A stretch of 47,131 nucleotides of DNA, from assembly GCA_051530055.1 (NCBI GenBank), contig JBMGUZ010000017.1:1-47131 (forward strand), in the 5' to 3' direction. Every line of letters begins with the position of its first letter. Position 1 is the stretch's first letter. Positions 9,620 through 19,737 of the stretch are shown piece after piece. Below the pieces are notes generated by a model. The model worked only from the letters and a program-made list of their open reading frames with translations. It did no database searches and was not told where the DNA came from. A program made the position numbers and the translations under genes. The DNA comes from Neoechinorhynchus agilis. Taxonomy: Eukaryota; Acanthocephala.

Positions 9620-9850
9620 ATTTTATGTTTTACATCAGAGAAGTGATATGACCACATAAACTTTGATGAACAGTTAAGAGTTCGTACATCTCCGTCCGGA
9701 TTCTCAGATACCTCACCAGGAGGAGGTGGACCTCGTCGATGAGTTTCTTCCCTTCAACAAGGTATTTCGTCCCCTTTGATTGTGCGTCATTGGCGATCGT
9801 GGATTCGAACCCTTTGACCCTGAAACAGGGATTCGGGGCACGAGTCCATG
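9620..9850 (-). repeat. SINE-like dispersed repeat, copy 3, with a tRNA-type B-box
   Basis: The longest of three copies (others at 5728-5890 and 7300-7450). On the minus strand it contains GGGTTCGAATCC at 9801-9812, a good match to the internal RNA polymerase III B-box. An A-box could not be placed with confidence and no cloverleaf folds cleanly, so I call it a tRNA-derived SINE candidate rather than a tRNA gene. Confidence 0.5.
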
Positions 9851-9988
9851 CGATCGAGAAAATCAGCTGACAATGTAGCAAATGAAATCTTGAGTAATAA
9901 GAGAATATTTATTGGGTTTGATCTGCACACCAAGAACATCCATCCGAACGTGACCGAAATTCAATATTTCTTTGTTGTTTTTAAAGCG

Positions 9989-10005
9989 AATTTCCACTGT
10001 TTCAG
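9989..10005 (+). other. 3' splice (cis or spliced-leader) acceptor directly at CWC15 ATG
   Basis: A pyrimidine-rich TTTCCACTGTTTCAG ends immediately before the ATG at 10006. The same arrangement, TTTCAG then ATG, occurs at the RPP30 start (12262-12267, minus). Such acceptors are typical of nematodes, where they receive a 5' UTR exon or a spliced leader. The sequence alone does not say which. Confidence 0.6.
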
Positions 10006-10710
10006 ATGTCCGGAAACGCATCAAACCCTGCCCACGGTGGATTCGCTCGCAATGAGCACGACTTCAGTGCCATGTCAAAGCAGTACTCAAGCAGGGACAT
10101 GCCTAGTCATACTCGCCTCAAATACCGTCAATCCGGTCAAACGAGCAAGCAAGACCTCTTACAGCGGGATTTGAAGGCAGAATTGGAGAAGGCTGAACGA
10201 AAACGCGGATTAGATTGTCAAACTATTGAGGAGGAGCAGGAGGAGGAGGTGAAGAAACCTCGGTCGATCACGAGTTCTTCTTATATGCCAGCGCTGCCTC
10301 CCTCACATCGCGACGATTTGTTAGCGAAATATGCTGCTCTCGATGCCGATGATCCACTCGATCCAGATTCAGACGAAGACGAAGACGACGACGAAGACGA
10401 TGCATCTGAGCTCTATGCAGAATTGAATCGTTTGAAACGTGAACGTGCCGCTGAAGAGATGAGAATGAAGATTCATCAAAAAGCAGAGGAAGAGCGAATA
10501 AGAAAAGATAATTTCTTAAAAGGAAATCCGATATTTAACCTCGCCAAACAAGGAGGGGATTTCAGTGTAAGACGTAGGTGGAACGATGATGTTGTATTTA
10601 AGAATTGTGCCGACAAAGACATTAACTCAGACCGTAAATCAAAGACGTTTATTAATGATTCGTTGCGTTCAAACTTTCACCGGCGGTTTATGGATAAATA
10701 CATTCGATAA
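10006..10710 (+). CDS. CWC15: CWC15 homologue, Prp19-associated spliceosome protein
   Basis: A 234-residue protein, close to human CWC15 (229). Family blocks in order: an N-terminal ARGG-like start, SKQYSSRDMPSHTRLKYRQS (about 24-43), a central LDADDPLD followed by the acidic run DSDEDEDDDEDDASEL, a charged helix LNRLKRERAAEEM with QKAEEERIRKDNFLKGNPIF, and the C-terminal VRRRWNDDVVFKNCA and LRSNFHRRFMDKYIR. CWC15 acts in the nucleus within the Prp19/CDC5L complex of the catalytic spliceosome, where its C-terminus lies near the active-site RNA. No coding intron is visible. The start is fixed by homology and by the acceptor immediately before it. It converges with BET1 with no base between the two stop codons; a plus-strand AATAAA at 10729 lies within the BET1 coding sequence. 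Confidence 0.97.
   Translation: MSGNASNPAHGGFARNEHDFSAMSKQYSSRDMPSHTRLKYRQSGQTSKQDLLQRDLKAELEKAERKRGLDCQTIEEEQEEEVKKPRSITSSSYMPALPPSHRDDLLAKYAALDADDPLDPDSDEDEDDDEDDASELYAELNRLKRERAAEEMRMKIHQKAEEERIRKDNFLKGNPIFNLAKQGGDFSVRRRWNDDVVFKNCADKDINSDRKSKTFINDSLRSNFHRRFMDKYIR
10648..10653 (-). terminator. Candidate poly(A) signal for BET1, inside CWC15 coding
   Basis: AATAAA on the minus strand, 57 bases past the BET1 stop and within the CWC15 reading frame. If used, the BET1 3' UTR is antisense to CWC15. Confidence 0.45.
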
Positions 10711-11007
10711 CTATTTACGTTTTCTTCGAATAAAAATTGATCCAAGAACGAACAATACGAAAAGTAAAATTAGTCCGTAGACCATAATGCGCTTACCAGA
10801 GCGACGAGTCGTGTTTACGGCCATTCCTAATGCTAATCTCGTTTTTGACAATGCGTCTTCTACATTGAAAAATCGGCTTGAGGTTTCATTTCTTAAAAGG
10901 TTTTGTTGGGATGAACATTCAGTTTGAAGATCGATTGTGACGTCGCGTAGACGATGAACTCTATCAGCCAATATATCTCGGCTCATTTCATTAGGATCGG
11001 TTTCCAT
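10711..11007 (-). CDS. BET1: BET1-like Qc-SNARE, ER-Golgi vesicle fusion
   Basis: A 98-residue tail-anchored protein. Residues about 12-68 form a SNARE-like heptad helix: LADRVHRLRDVTIDLQTECS, QQNLL (the Gln matching the ionic zero-layer residue of Bet1), then VEDALSKTRLALGMAV. A single C-terminal membrane segment (VYGLILLFVLFVLGSIFI) is followed by basic RRKRK. Bet1 is about 118 residues in human; the shorter N-terminus is common in small homologues. It works with syntaxin-5, GS28/membrin and Sec22 in ER-to-Golgi transport. BET1-like (GS15) is the alternative; LADRVHRLRD and the zero-layer context fit either. The gene appears to have no intron and overlaps CWC15 transcription tail to tail. 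Confidence 0.83.
   Translation of the reverse strand: METDPNEMSRDILADRVHRLRDVTIDLQTECSSQQNLLRNETSSRFFNVEDALSKTRLALGMAVNTTRRSGKRIMVYGLILLFVLFVLGSIFIRRKRK
10729..10734 (+). terminator. Candidate poly(A) signal for CWC15, inside BET1 coding
   Basis: AATAAA starts 19 bases after the CWC15 stop. Cleavage downstream would place the CWC15 3' end within antisense BET1 sequence. Confidence 0.5.
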
Positions 11008-11353
11008 ATCTTAAAATTTGGAAATGTGAATGAAGTTTAAGTGGATGAAAAGATTAAGTGGAATCGAGACGTCAAAAACGAGAGAAGTTTGTTTTTTCCG
11101 TCAAGAATCATTTCAGCTTCTTAAAAGCAAGACATTTAAAGAACAATCGGGCCTCTGAAACCTATTGATTGCTCACCATCGTCTCAAATTTTAGTTTTGC
11201 CACGTGGACCCTCTTTTTTTCAATAATTGAAATGCTCGATTCGAAAATACTTAGTCTTGCTGCATAAAAGTGACTAACAAATTTAGGAAGTTTTGCTATT
11301 ATTCGTCGATATTTGTGTGCGAGAGAGAAAAAAACTAATCGGTCTTACATTAA

Positions 11354-12261
11354 TCACTGATTTAATGGCACAAACACTTGTCCTTGACCTTGAGTTGACT
11401 TTCGAGTGAACGACCACTTCAAAACACGTTCAATGCTTTGTTCAGTGTCCATAGGACACTCAGCGAACAGTTCAATTAAATTTTCGACGTCGCCAGGCGT
11501 TCGTATCGTATTCCAATTGACACTTCCACTTGATATTATCAGATTCTTTTCAATAAGAAGTATTAAAATAGCGCGGCGTTATCATTATAAACTCTAAAAA
11601 CCTTTCCATTTAAAGCAGCCGAATAAGCTTTTAAATGGCGAACAAATGCTTTCAATGCCAATTCATCGTTGATTGAACTAGCGTAATTAAGTTCAAATGT
11701 GGTTCCTCGATCCACTGCAGCTTTGATTATTCGTACTGGAACGGGAAAATAGTCGGTTGTTGCAGTATCCAAACAGATAATATCCGGACGAAATGCCGTC
11801 TGGTCACTGGCAAAGTATTTCAGCACGTCAAGTCCAACAGGTACAATGGAGACAATATCGAACCTTTGTCGAATTAAAGGATTCCTCTTTTATAAGCGAT
11901 TTTTTTCCATCAAATCAAAAGAACCAGAACTTACAAGCTCATCAACATGCTGATTATTTTTGAAAAAAACATTCAATCGCTTTAATATACGTTTGTCCTT
12001 TTCGATCATTAAGTCCGGAATTTCCAATCGACCAGTCGACTACATATTGTGTTTGAGCTGTGTGTGTTTTTGTCAAATTTTAAATACCTTCTTCGATTTT
12101 TTCCGATTAAATGCGTCCGTTAGGTGGAGATCGACGCTCACACCAACCATCTCGTAACCAACTAGAAACTCAGGATCGATTCGAAAAGAAAACTTAGAGT
12201 ACAAACGTTCAAATACTTTGGGGATACATGACGTTTTCACGTTGAGATCAATCGTTCGCAT
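11354..12261 (-). CDS. RPP30: RPP30 homologue, RNase P/MRP protein subunit p30
   Basis: Four exons can be fixed: 12261-12088, 12039-11935, 11886-11602 and 11545-11354. All introns are phase 0, with GT-AG ends and lengths of 48, 48 and 56 bp, giving 251 residues (human RPP30 has 268). Matches include GYEMVGVSVDLHLTDAFNRK (human LGYSVVAINHIVDF), RQRFDIVSIVPVGL, PDIICLDTATTDYFPVPVRI, then AAVDRGTTFELNYASSI (human VAIDRGLAFELVYSPAI), and across the last junction GK-NLIISSGSVNWNTIRTPGDV (human GKNVIISSAAE). RPP30 is a TIM-barrel protein that, with POP5, supports the catalytic RNA of RNase P, which removes 5' leaders from pre-tRNA. The ATG at 12259-12261 follows TTTCAG directly. The C-terminus is a little shorter than in human. 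Confidence 0.92.
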
Positions 12262-13043
12262 CTGAAACACACACACAAAAGTAGCCTTTTGCTTCCTTGG
12301 AACGACGAAGTTGATCAAGTTTACCGTCGAAATGCGCACTTTTGTTTATCGGATGAACGAAATCAGAAATTCGGGTGAAATACTTTGAGCTCACGAGTGC
12401 TCATTTCAATTCCATAGACCCATAAAAAAAGAGGTGATCAGTTTTCCGAAAATAGGTTACAAGTCTATAACCGCGGTAAATTATTTCTTTTCGATTAAAA
12501 AGACGTTCCGTGAACCTCATCATCATCATCAATTTAGTAGCTAATAAACTGATTATGAAACCGTGGGTACAGACTTCTAAACAATAATTTCATTAAGATA
12601 AATTCATCATTGAGAGAGAGCGAGAAAATGCTTTTGAAAAAGTCTCATTTTGGTCATAAATTAGAAAGGTTTTTTGATGGTTCAGGCTGACCGATACTTT
12701 TAAACTAAAGTTTTGTTTCCTTCCATGTAACCCGAGGAATGGTGATGGTTCTCCGACCCACGCGCCCGACTACCTGAGCCAAACAAAACCATTCTAAACA
12801 TATAAGCCAAACGAGACTTCGAAATTATTTTCTTCGACCGGGAGATCCGATTTTTCATGTTTTCGTCAGAACTTTGAACCAAAAAAGCGTAAACTCACCA
12901 CGCCATGGACGATGATAGTTCGCCGCAACTTCTAAGACAAGAGAGTATTTCTAAGCATAAGTAATTGTGTGCGTTTAATCATTATGGCACACGCACAATA
13001 ACTGAGTCAATGTCATCGGCGGCGGCGGTGGTGGTGGTGGAGG
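12262..13043. other. Intergenic region, no gene recognised
   Basis: Lies between the RPP30 start and the UBR stop. The open frame continues upstream of the RPP30 ATG to 12339, with coding-like composition broken by the acceptor. A CGG/GGT-rich simple repeat lies at 13018-13043 directly downstream of the UBR stop. A minus-strand 60-residue frame at 12700-12882 has no recognisable features. Confidence 0.5.
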
Positions 13044-16000
13044 TTACATATTCTCCCAATGGAGTCCATAGGCATGACTGTACGATTGGCCATATTTACT
13101 AGTGACTTGCGGTACGCTGTGCCCTAACCAGATTTTCTTGATTTTATCATACGCCGTCTTTGAAAACATGAGTTTGTCTCCTCGTCTGAGTAGATCGTCA
13201 GGTTCGCCGAACTCGTTAGCGTACGGTGCACTCATCTTTGCTCCTCGCACCTTAAGGGGTCGCCGACTGACCAATTGAAGGCAGATAATGAGACATTCCT
13301 TAATTCTCAACAATATCCCACAACCGGATCGCCATGAACACTTGGCAACGTGTCTACATGCTTCTCCTGCTACAGCTCGTCCATCCGCATCTCCGAAGAG
13401 ATCAGAAGGTTCTTCTAGGCTAAGCGTTGAATACTGATGCCTTGAACTGACCATCGCTCTTAGATTCTGTAATCTAACACTTACACAAATCAGTTCGCCA
13501 CACACAAGGCACAAATAGGCTTGTTTGCAATTCGGGACTCCGAGTCCATGGGAAACAGTCGAAGGTGCCAAAAGCATCACATATTCTTCTGGTAAACTCA
13601 TGAGGATTTGTTTGTGATGAAGTGAAGTAGACAGATAATAGGGAAAGTATGGCTGTTTGTCTATGTAAGAATGTTTGAACAACAAAACCCACAGATCCAT
13701 GTCATGTGGACCAAGTCCGAGGTAATCGAGGATTGTAGCCAGTTCCATTTCTGCCTCGCCGATTTCATAAGCATCCGCCATTATTTCATTGAATGGTTCC
13801 TGAATAAGATATCTTTTAAGATAACAAATGGCTCTTAGTAAAGGCATCGCCATCTCACTTATTGCTCGTCTGAGTTCAATTGCATTTGAGAACATCTTTG
13901 GTGTGGAACCTGGTGGTGCCACCATACCCAATGACATCGAGTGCTCTTCACGACTTTCAACGAGATGGATAAAAGTCTGCATTGCGAGGTTATCGCTACT
14001 TTCTGTACCATCTGAACTATAAGAAGGATTCAAATGCCAATAGGGCGACATGGTATTGACTATATTTAGACAATGTCTAGCAAGCGCCAGTCTTACGAAA
14101 CCAACGAAATAATCGCTGATGTGGGCATCTTGGAGTTTGCCCTCCTCATGAAGATATACATTCCAAGTACAAATAAGACAAAGAAGGGCGTTGATTACGT
14201 CCAATTCGGTCACCATGTCGGTCATCATAGGCTGAATGGATGGACTTTGGAGGAATTGGAGAGCACTCACAAACGCTGGCTTGATTTCTTCAGCTCTTCG
14301 ACTCATTGTGTGGTAGAAAAGAGGCGCAAACAGTTGTGATAGAAGAAGATGAGTACTGCTTGGTATTTGCTGTTCGCTGAAAATGTTCTTTTCACACAAC
14401 TGAAGGTATTGCTGATGGCAATAAAGGGTGTAAGTCGTTGAACACCACAGAGGCCATACATCAACGCAGTCACATGAAGGAGTTCCAAAATAACATTGTC
14501 GTAGAAAATCGCCATATTGACCAAGAATACGAGCACCTTCAACTACGTAGTGAAGATCTTCGCTGTTCCCAAACAACCAGCCAGTCAATTGTTTAGTATT
14601 CAATTTTTGTTTAGGAGACGAGACGACTATTTGGCGATGGACCGGCATTTCGAGATTTCTGATATCATTCGATCGCATATTCATGCCCAGCTCGACAATC
14701 TGGTAAATTCGCCCGGTTTCATAGTCCTGCTCAACGTTGAACATTGAGCCTTGTTCCTCGTTCGGTACACACATCCCCGGCTTTGTTGGATGTCGTGATT
14801 CGGTCTCAGCTACTTGGTTAATAAATTCATCGAAATATTTGGCAGTTTCGTCCATGTCCATCTTTTCGGTTTCTGTTTTTCCGGCACACTTAAGAGACGG
14901 GAGTAAGGGGAGTAGACAGTTATTGAGAGCTCGGCATAAAGGACACGGGAACTCATTCTGTTGTTTATCGTAGAAAAGATGCATTAAAGACATTGCCATT
15001 TCGTTTGTAACTCTGAGAGAAGTGAAATAGGAGTTGTAGCAATCGACGTGCATCATATGACCACATGAGTTAATGTGGACTCCATTGCGGCAAACAGGAG
15101 TCATCACAAACGGCAAAGGATAACTTTGAGCATCACAAGGCATCAGAACGTTCGATCGTTGAACGTAACACATCACACCCATTGGACGGTTATGAAGCCC
15201 CGCTGATTGTTTGTCTTGGCATATTATACAAGCGTATGCATTCGAACTTAAATTGTCAGCTTCCTGGACGTTGTCCAGGTCGACTTTATGGCTCTTAGCA
15301 AAATTCATTTGTTTACGTGCCATCATCTCGAGCATACGAGCTTTACGCTCCTTTGCCATTTTCTTAGAGCAGTGAATGCTGACTTTGACCGAAAAAGGAG
15401 CTGCCAAACCAACGAATCTCGCTGCTACTGTTTATCAACGAATTAGAATAATCGCGAAAAAAAAGAGACAGCCTTTTAGGTATTCAAGTTTTGTTCTCGA
15501 AAATGGGACAAAAAAATCAATTTACATTATTGAAATATTCTTGAAAAATAGTGCCCACACAAGTAATGAGTGATGGAACGTCTCACATATTTTAATGGGA
15601 ATTAATAAATTGTTTATCTGAACCTACAAGGAAAAAGCGAAGGTTCCCTTTTTAAAAATGTAGCGTTTTAAACTCTAGAAACTAAATGGCTACATAAAAA
15701 TTTAAAAAAAAATAGAACACGAACTGTGCACTTGGCGTCATCGTGATCAAACCTTTTTGTTTACATTTTGATTTAAATTTAAAAAAAACCAAGTCACCGT
15801 CAGACTCACTACATTACGCTGCTCATCCTGAATGGCTCGGTTATTGTCCAAAACCAGTGGTTGAGAAGTTTCTTCATAGCAAGGTAAGAGAGATCTGACA
15901 TAGGTAGCATGGTCTTTGAAATTACTAAGATAAGGTTCTTTAGATATGTCATTAAGCATTTTTGCAAGTTCTTTAGAGTATCTGTAGAATGCCGTGTCCT

Positions 16001-19000
16001 GACCTGGTGGTCGCTGTGCCGCAATTCCGATTAAATCCAGCGTCTTCCTTACTTGTCCGTCTGTACTAAGATGGTGTTTGGCAGGGCCTTCTTCGCCTTC
16101 GTACGTCCTAAGGGATAAGGCAAGTCGTAAGATCCTCATATAAATCTTAACCATTAAATCGCATTCAAGAATGTCAGGAATTGACTGTAGAACGTCTCTG
16201 AATGGAGGTGGGTTAGGAACGGGAAGGAAGTGGGGCATATTTTTTAACTTCCGCCATTCTAGTCGTGAATGCTCAGCTTCGTTGCGCTCCGAAACCGCAT
16301 ACCGATAATAGTAAGGATCGAATTCTGCGTCGGCTACCTCTGGTTTGATCGTGTAGAATATTGACGAATTTTCTGCACTTTGACGGCTAGATTGGGTCGA
16401 TATTTGCTCTAGAACTTGCTCAAAGATTTCTGGATTCGATTCGTTTAGATCACTAGCGGTTTCGTCAAGTCTGCGTATAATGGCAGCGTGAGTATTTGGT
16501 TTTATACAGAGGTAGTGAACAATCTGTCGACGAAGCCATTGTCCTAAACTGATTTGACCGATGTTCTGATTGTAGCGCTCGCAGACAACGTTCATGAGCA
16601 GATCGAGCATGTGTTCAACTACAAAGTTTGTCTGCTTGTATGTGTATCCGGAATCTTGAACATTAAGTTGGGTAATGTCCTCGAAGGATGCCCAAGGCTT
16701 TAGGCCATAGCGAAAAACGACTTGCGCCACAAATTCGTTTGGATCGCCGAACCAGGCTGCAGCCATTTGAAGCGCCTGAAGATCTCGGTCACTCATTTCC
16801 GAGCAGCATTGACCTGAAGAAAGAAGATGAAGTGAGTTTATGACAGAAGTTCCGTTTCGTATCCACATTTGAGCGCAAACTTGGCCCACCAAAGCACGTA
16901 TTGTTACTGGAGATTCCATGAATTGCCTTATTGTGAATCGTTCTTCAACAAGAGACATTGCATCGTGATAAGCGGATTTCCCTTCGTCCGTGTCTGCCCA
17001 GAATACAAGATGAGTCAGAAGTCCAGTGAGAAGACGAGTAGCAGGGTGATGTGCCGAGTGCTGAGCCTCCAGAACGTTCGTTGAGATGCAATGATAGAAA
17101 TCGCCACTGATTTGAACTTCTTCCAATACGATTTTGTCCGCTTGAATGTCCGGCAATTGATTATACAGAGCATTTATTACAGTTATGGTAGTGTTTAAAA
17201 GAAGCGGAAGCCGTTGGCTGATTATTTGATAAAAGAATCTGAGTATGGAGTGGAGTTTCATTAGGAAAACAAATGCAGATTCCCATTCGGGTTCCCGTGG
17301 AACATGGACGTCTACACGTCGTCTAAAACTGTTTACACCTTCAAACATGCAACTGAATTCGACAAGACTGGTTGCACCCGATAGCAGAGATCGATCAGTA
17401 ACCTCTAACATTGCCTTTTTTGAACTCTCGTCCAATGTACTGTAGCAGATCGCATTGATAACAGATTGAAGCAAATGGCGGACATCGCTCATCATTCTAA
17501 GACATTTTCGACCGAATAAAGATCGGTAGGATACATCAGCGTCGAAGACCAACACTCGACTACGACCATTTCCGGGATCGACCGTATGAAAATGTTGTCG
17601 AAGTCGATGACTGATACAACGGATAATCACACTCAAAGCGTCGTGGTCCCGAAGTGCACTCAGAGAAATACTCGGTGTTGTTAAGAACTGAACCGAGAGA
17701 TCAGAGCAACAATTGGTATCGTCGGTCATACTCATGTAGTGAGTCCACATTAGGTCGTAATTTGCGATATAATACTCTGCAACTAATTCCTTCCAACGAT
17801 TTTCCAGCAAGGCGACCACGAATATCCGAGTCCAGACAGCTCGCACTTCTTTCCATAATCGATCACAGTCCGGCATAATGGTGGCTAGCAAGGTTGGTCG
17901 TCCAGTCGCATAATCTTCACGCATGGAAGTAGCATCAGTTTCCATTGCTTCACAAAAGGCAAGACGAAAATGCTTTGAACGTCTTAAAAACTTCTCGATC
18001 ATATCCAGCACTTTATTTGCAGTATTTACTTGGACAAAAAACTCCCAAAAGCAAATACTGCCATGTAACAGCAAAATGTTGGAACTTAATCAATCTGAGA
18101 TGAGTAATTGATAGCTTAATTTGGGACATGTTCAATGCATTAACTCGCTGTTTGATGCGATTGATTATGGCAATACAATGATCTTTACGATCGACAAAAA
18201 GAACTCCTCTACCAACCTTATCGATGGTGTGTGCAATATCGTATCCTTGTGCCCGCGTCCGATTGAGACAATCAACCATAAGACTCGTGATATCTCCAAA
18301 CGAATGAACTTCGTCATTATAGGTAACAGTGACGAATTCCTCGTGTACATGCGGATCTTGTTCACTTTGAACTACATTTTCATCAATGACCGGCTTAGCG
18401 AACAAGATGTCTCGACAGAAATGAAGGAGCTTAGCGATTAGTTTCGTGCTAGACGGTTGTATAAAAACATTCGTTAGATCGCTATCATCTTCTGGTTCAT
18501 GAATGGAACAGTTTGGAAATGAAGTCCACGCTTCGTCATCGCCACAATCACAGAATCCACCGCCGTCCGATTGCTGGACGCGGTATCGGTGGTACCGATG
18601 AGCCGAATTCACAAAACATTCAGTACAAAAGACGCATGTTGGATCAATTGCACAATCCAGGCACTGATATATCACATCATTAGATACAAACATTCGACCG
18701 CATTGTTCAGTTTTCCGAGGTTCCAAATTTACCAAATATTGTAGATCGTGAGCACAACTCAATACGTCCAAAAGTACCTTTTCCAGACTTGTAGACTTGT
18801 CCGGAAGCAAAGTCGGTTTAAGCTCATAAACTTTCTCAACCTCGTCAACCTCATAGGCACGATGAATAGCTTCTTTCATCCAGCTAAGCATAAAGATCCT
18901 ATAGGTCGGCACAGTCAAGCAATTTTCTATTTGGGGCTTTATTATATCAACAAATCTTTTTACGTTAGATAATCCACTCAATTCTAAGTATTCTCCAAGT

Positions 19001-19386
19001 GTTTTGTCAAGATATCCCCGCCTTAGATCAATTATTCCATGATATGTACTGACGTCCGAATAAATATGTTCTGGGATAAGAAGACGAGGGACCCGTGAGC
19101 GCAATATCGATTGCATAAATCGTGGATAATCCGCATCGTCCTCTTCATCGTCGTCAATTAACATATCTTCAAGGCCATCATCAACCTCGAACACGTCGTC
19201 TTCTGTTATAGCATTCGCATCTAAAAATTGATCATTTCTAGCGTTTATCATGTCCGTTCCAATCTCCTCCAAGGCCGAATCATCATCGTTAATCGTTGCG
19301 TCTATTCCATCCTCCTGGTTAATTGGCCTCGCCGCTTCCTCTCCGTCGTTCGGAGGTGACGGTGGTGGAGGAGCATTATCATCCAT
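13044..19386 (-). CDS. UBR1: UBR1/UBR2-type E3 ubiquitin ligase (N-recognin)
   Basis: Three main exons: about 19386-18060, about 18060-15810 and 15362-13044, roughly 1,950 residues (human UBR1/UBR2 about 1,750). In order: an acidic N-terminus (MDDNAPPPPSPPNDGEE); the UBR box with CGRMFVSNDVIYQCLDC, CVFCTEC, HRYHRYRVQQSDGGGFCDCG and DDEAW for type-1 basic N-degrons; a ClpS-like domain (TVTYNDEVHSFGDITSL) for bulky hydrophobic N-termini; a long helical middle; a basic helix (KKMAKERKARMLEMMARKQM); a RING-H2 (CIICQ, CGHMMHVDCY, CPLCRALNN); and the C-terminal UBLC/UAIN cap (GCGILLRIKECLIICL, APYANEFGEPDDLLRRGDKL, ending GLHWENM; human ends GIDWQHL). It ubiquitinates N-degron proteins with an E2 of the UBE2A/RAD6 type. 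Intron 15363-15809 is phase 0 with GTGAGT donor and clean junction. The exon 1/2 junction (18015-18075) changes frame over too few bases to fix: a very short intron or a frameshift. A poorly conserved stretch near 13390-13480 may hide another small intron. Confidence 0.94.
15363..15809 (-). other. Intron of the UBR gene
   Basis: A 447-bp intron, GTGAGT donor and CTAAG acceptor, joining RNV to KMAKERKARM in phase 0. AT-rich, no insertion recognised. It is much longer than the RPP30 introns. Confidence 0.75.
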
Positions 19387-19737
19387 TGACCGATTCTATG
19401 TCTAAAATCCAAATTTTATAATGTTGGCATGGAAATTTTAGGTAAAAGAAGGGATTCAATCGACTCAAACTTAGTGAATTTAAAATATGAAGCATAACTT
19501 TTTTTGAATACGTGAGACAACATTACTTAATAAAAGAAATTTCACTTTGAATCTGATTTCAATTTAGGAAAACAGCCCAATCGAAACATTCCAATATCGA
19601 GAAACAGATTTCGGGGTACCGATGTATTCCTCAGTGTTTGCACGAATACAGCAAACTAGAAAGTATAACTTGGAACTAAAGAAATTCACTTGGAGATAAG
19701 TATTAATTTGCCTCATTATAGCAAGCAACTTTATTTT
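19387..19737. other. UBR 5' flank, no gene recognised
   Basis: AT-rich stretch between the UBR start codon and the satellite array. It must hold the UBR promoter and 5' UTR; no clear TATA or initiator could be assigned. Confidence 0.4.

Noticed and set aside
9790-9850. A tRNA gene on the minus strand around GGGTTCGAATCC
   Set aside because: No complete cloverleaf. The stretch is shared with two other dispersed copies, which fits a SINE better.
10586-10780. Short plus-strand ORF overlapping the end of CWC15
   Set aside because: Out-of-frame shadow of CWC15.
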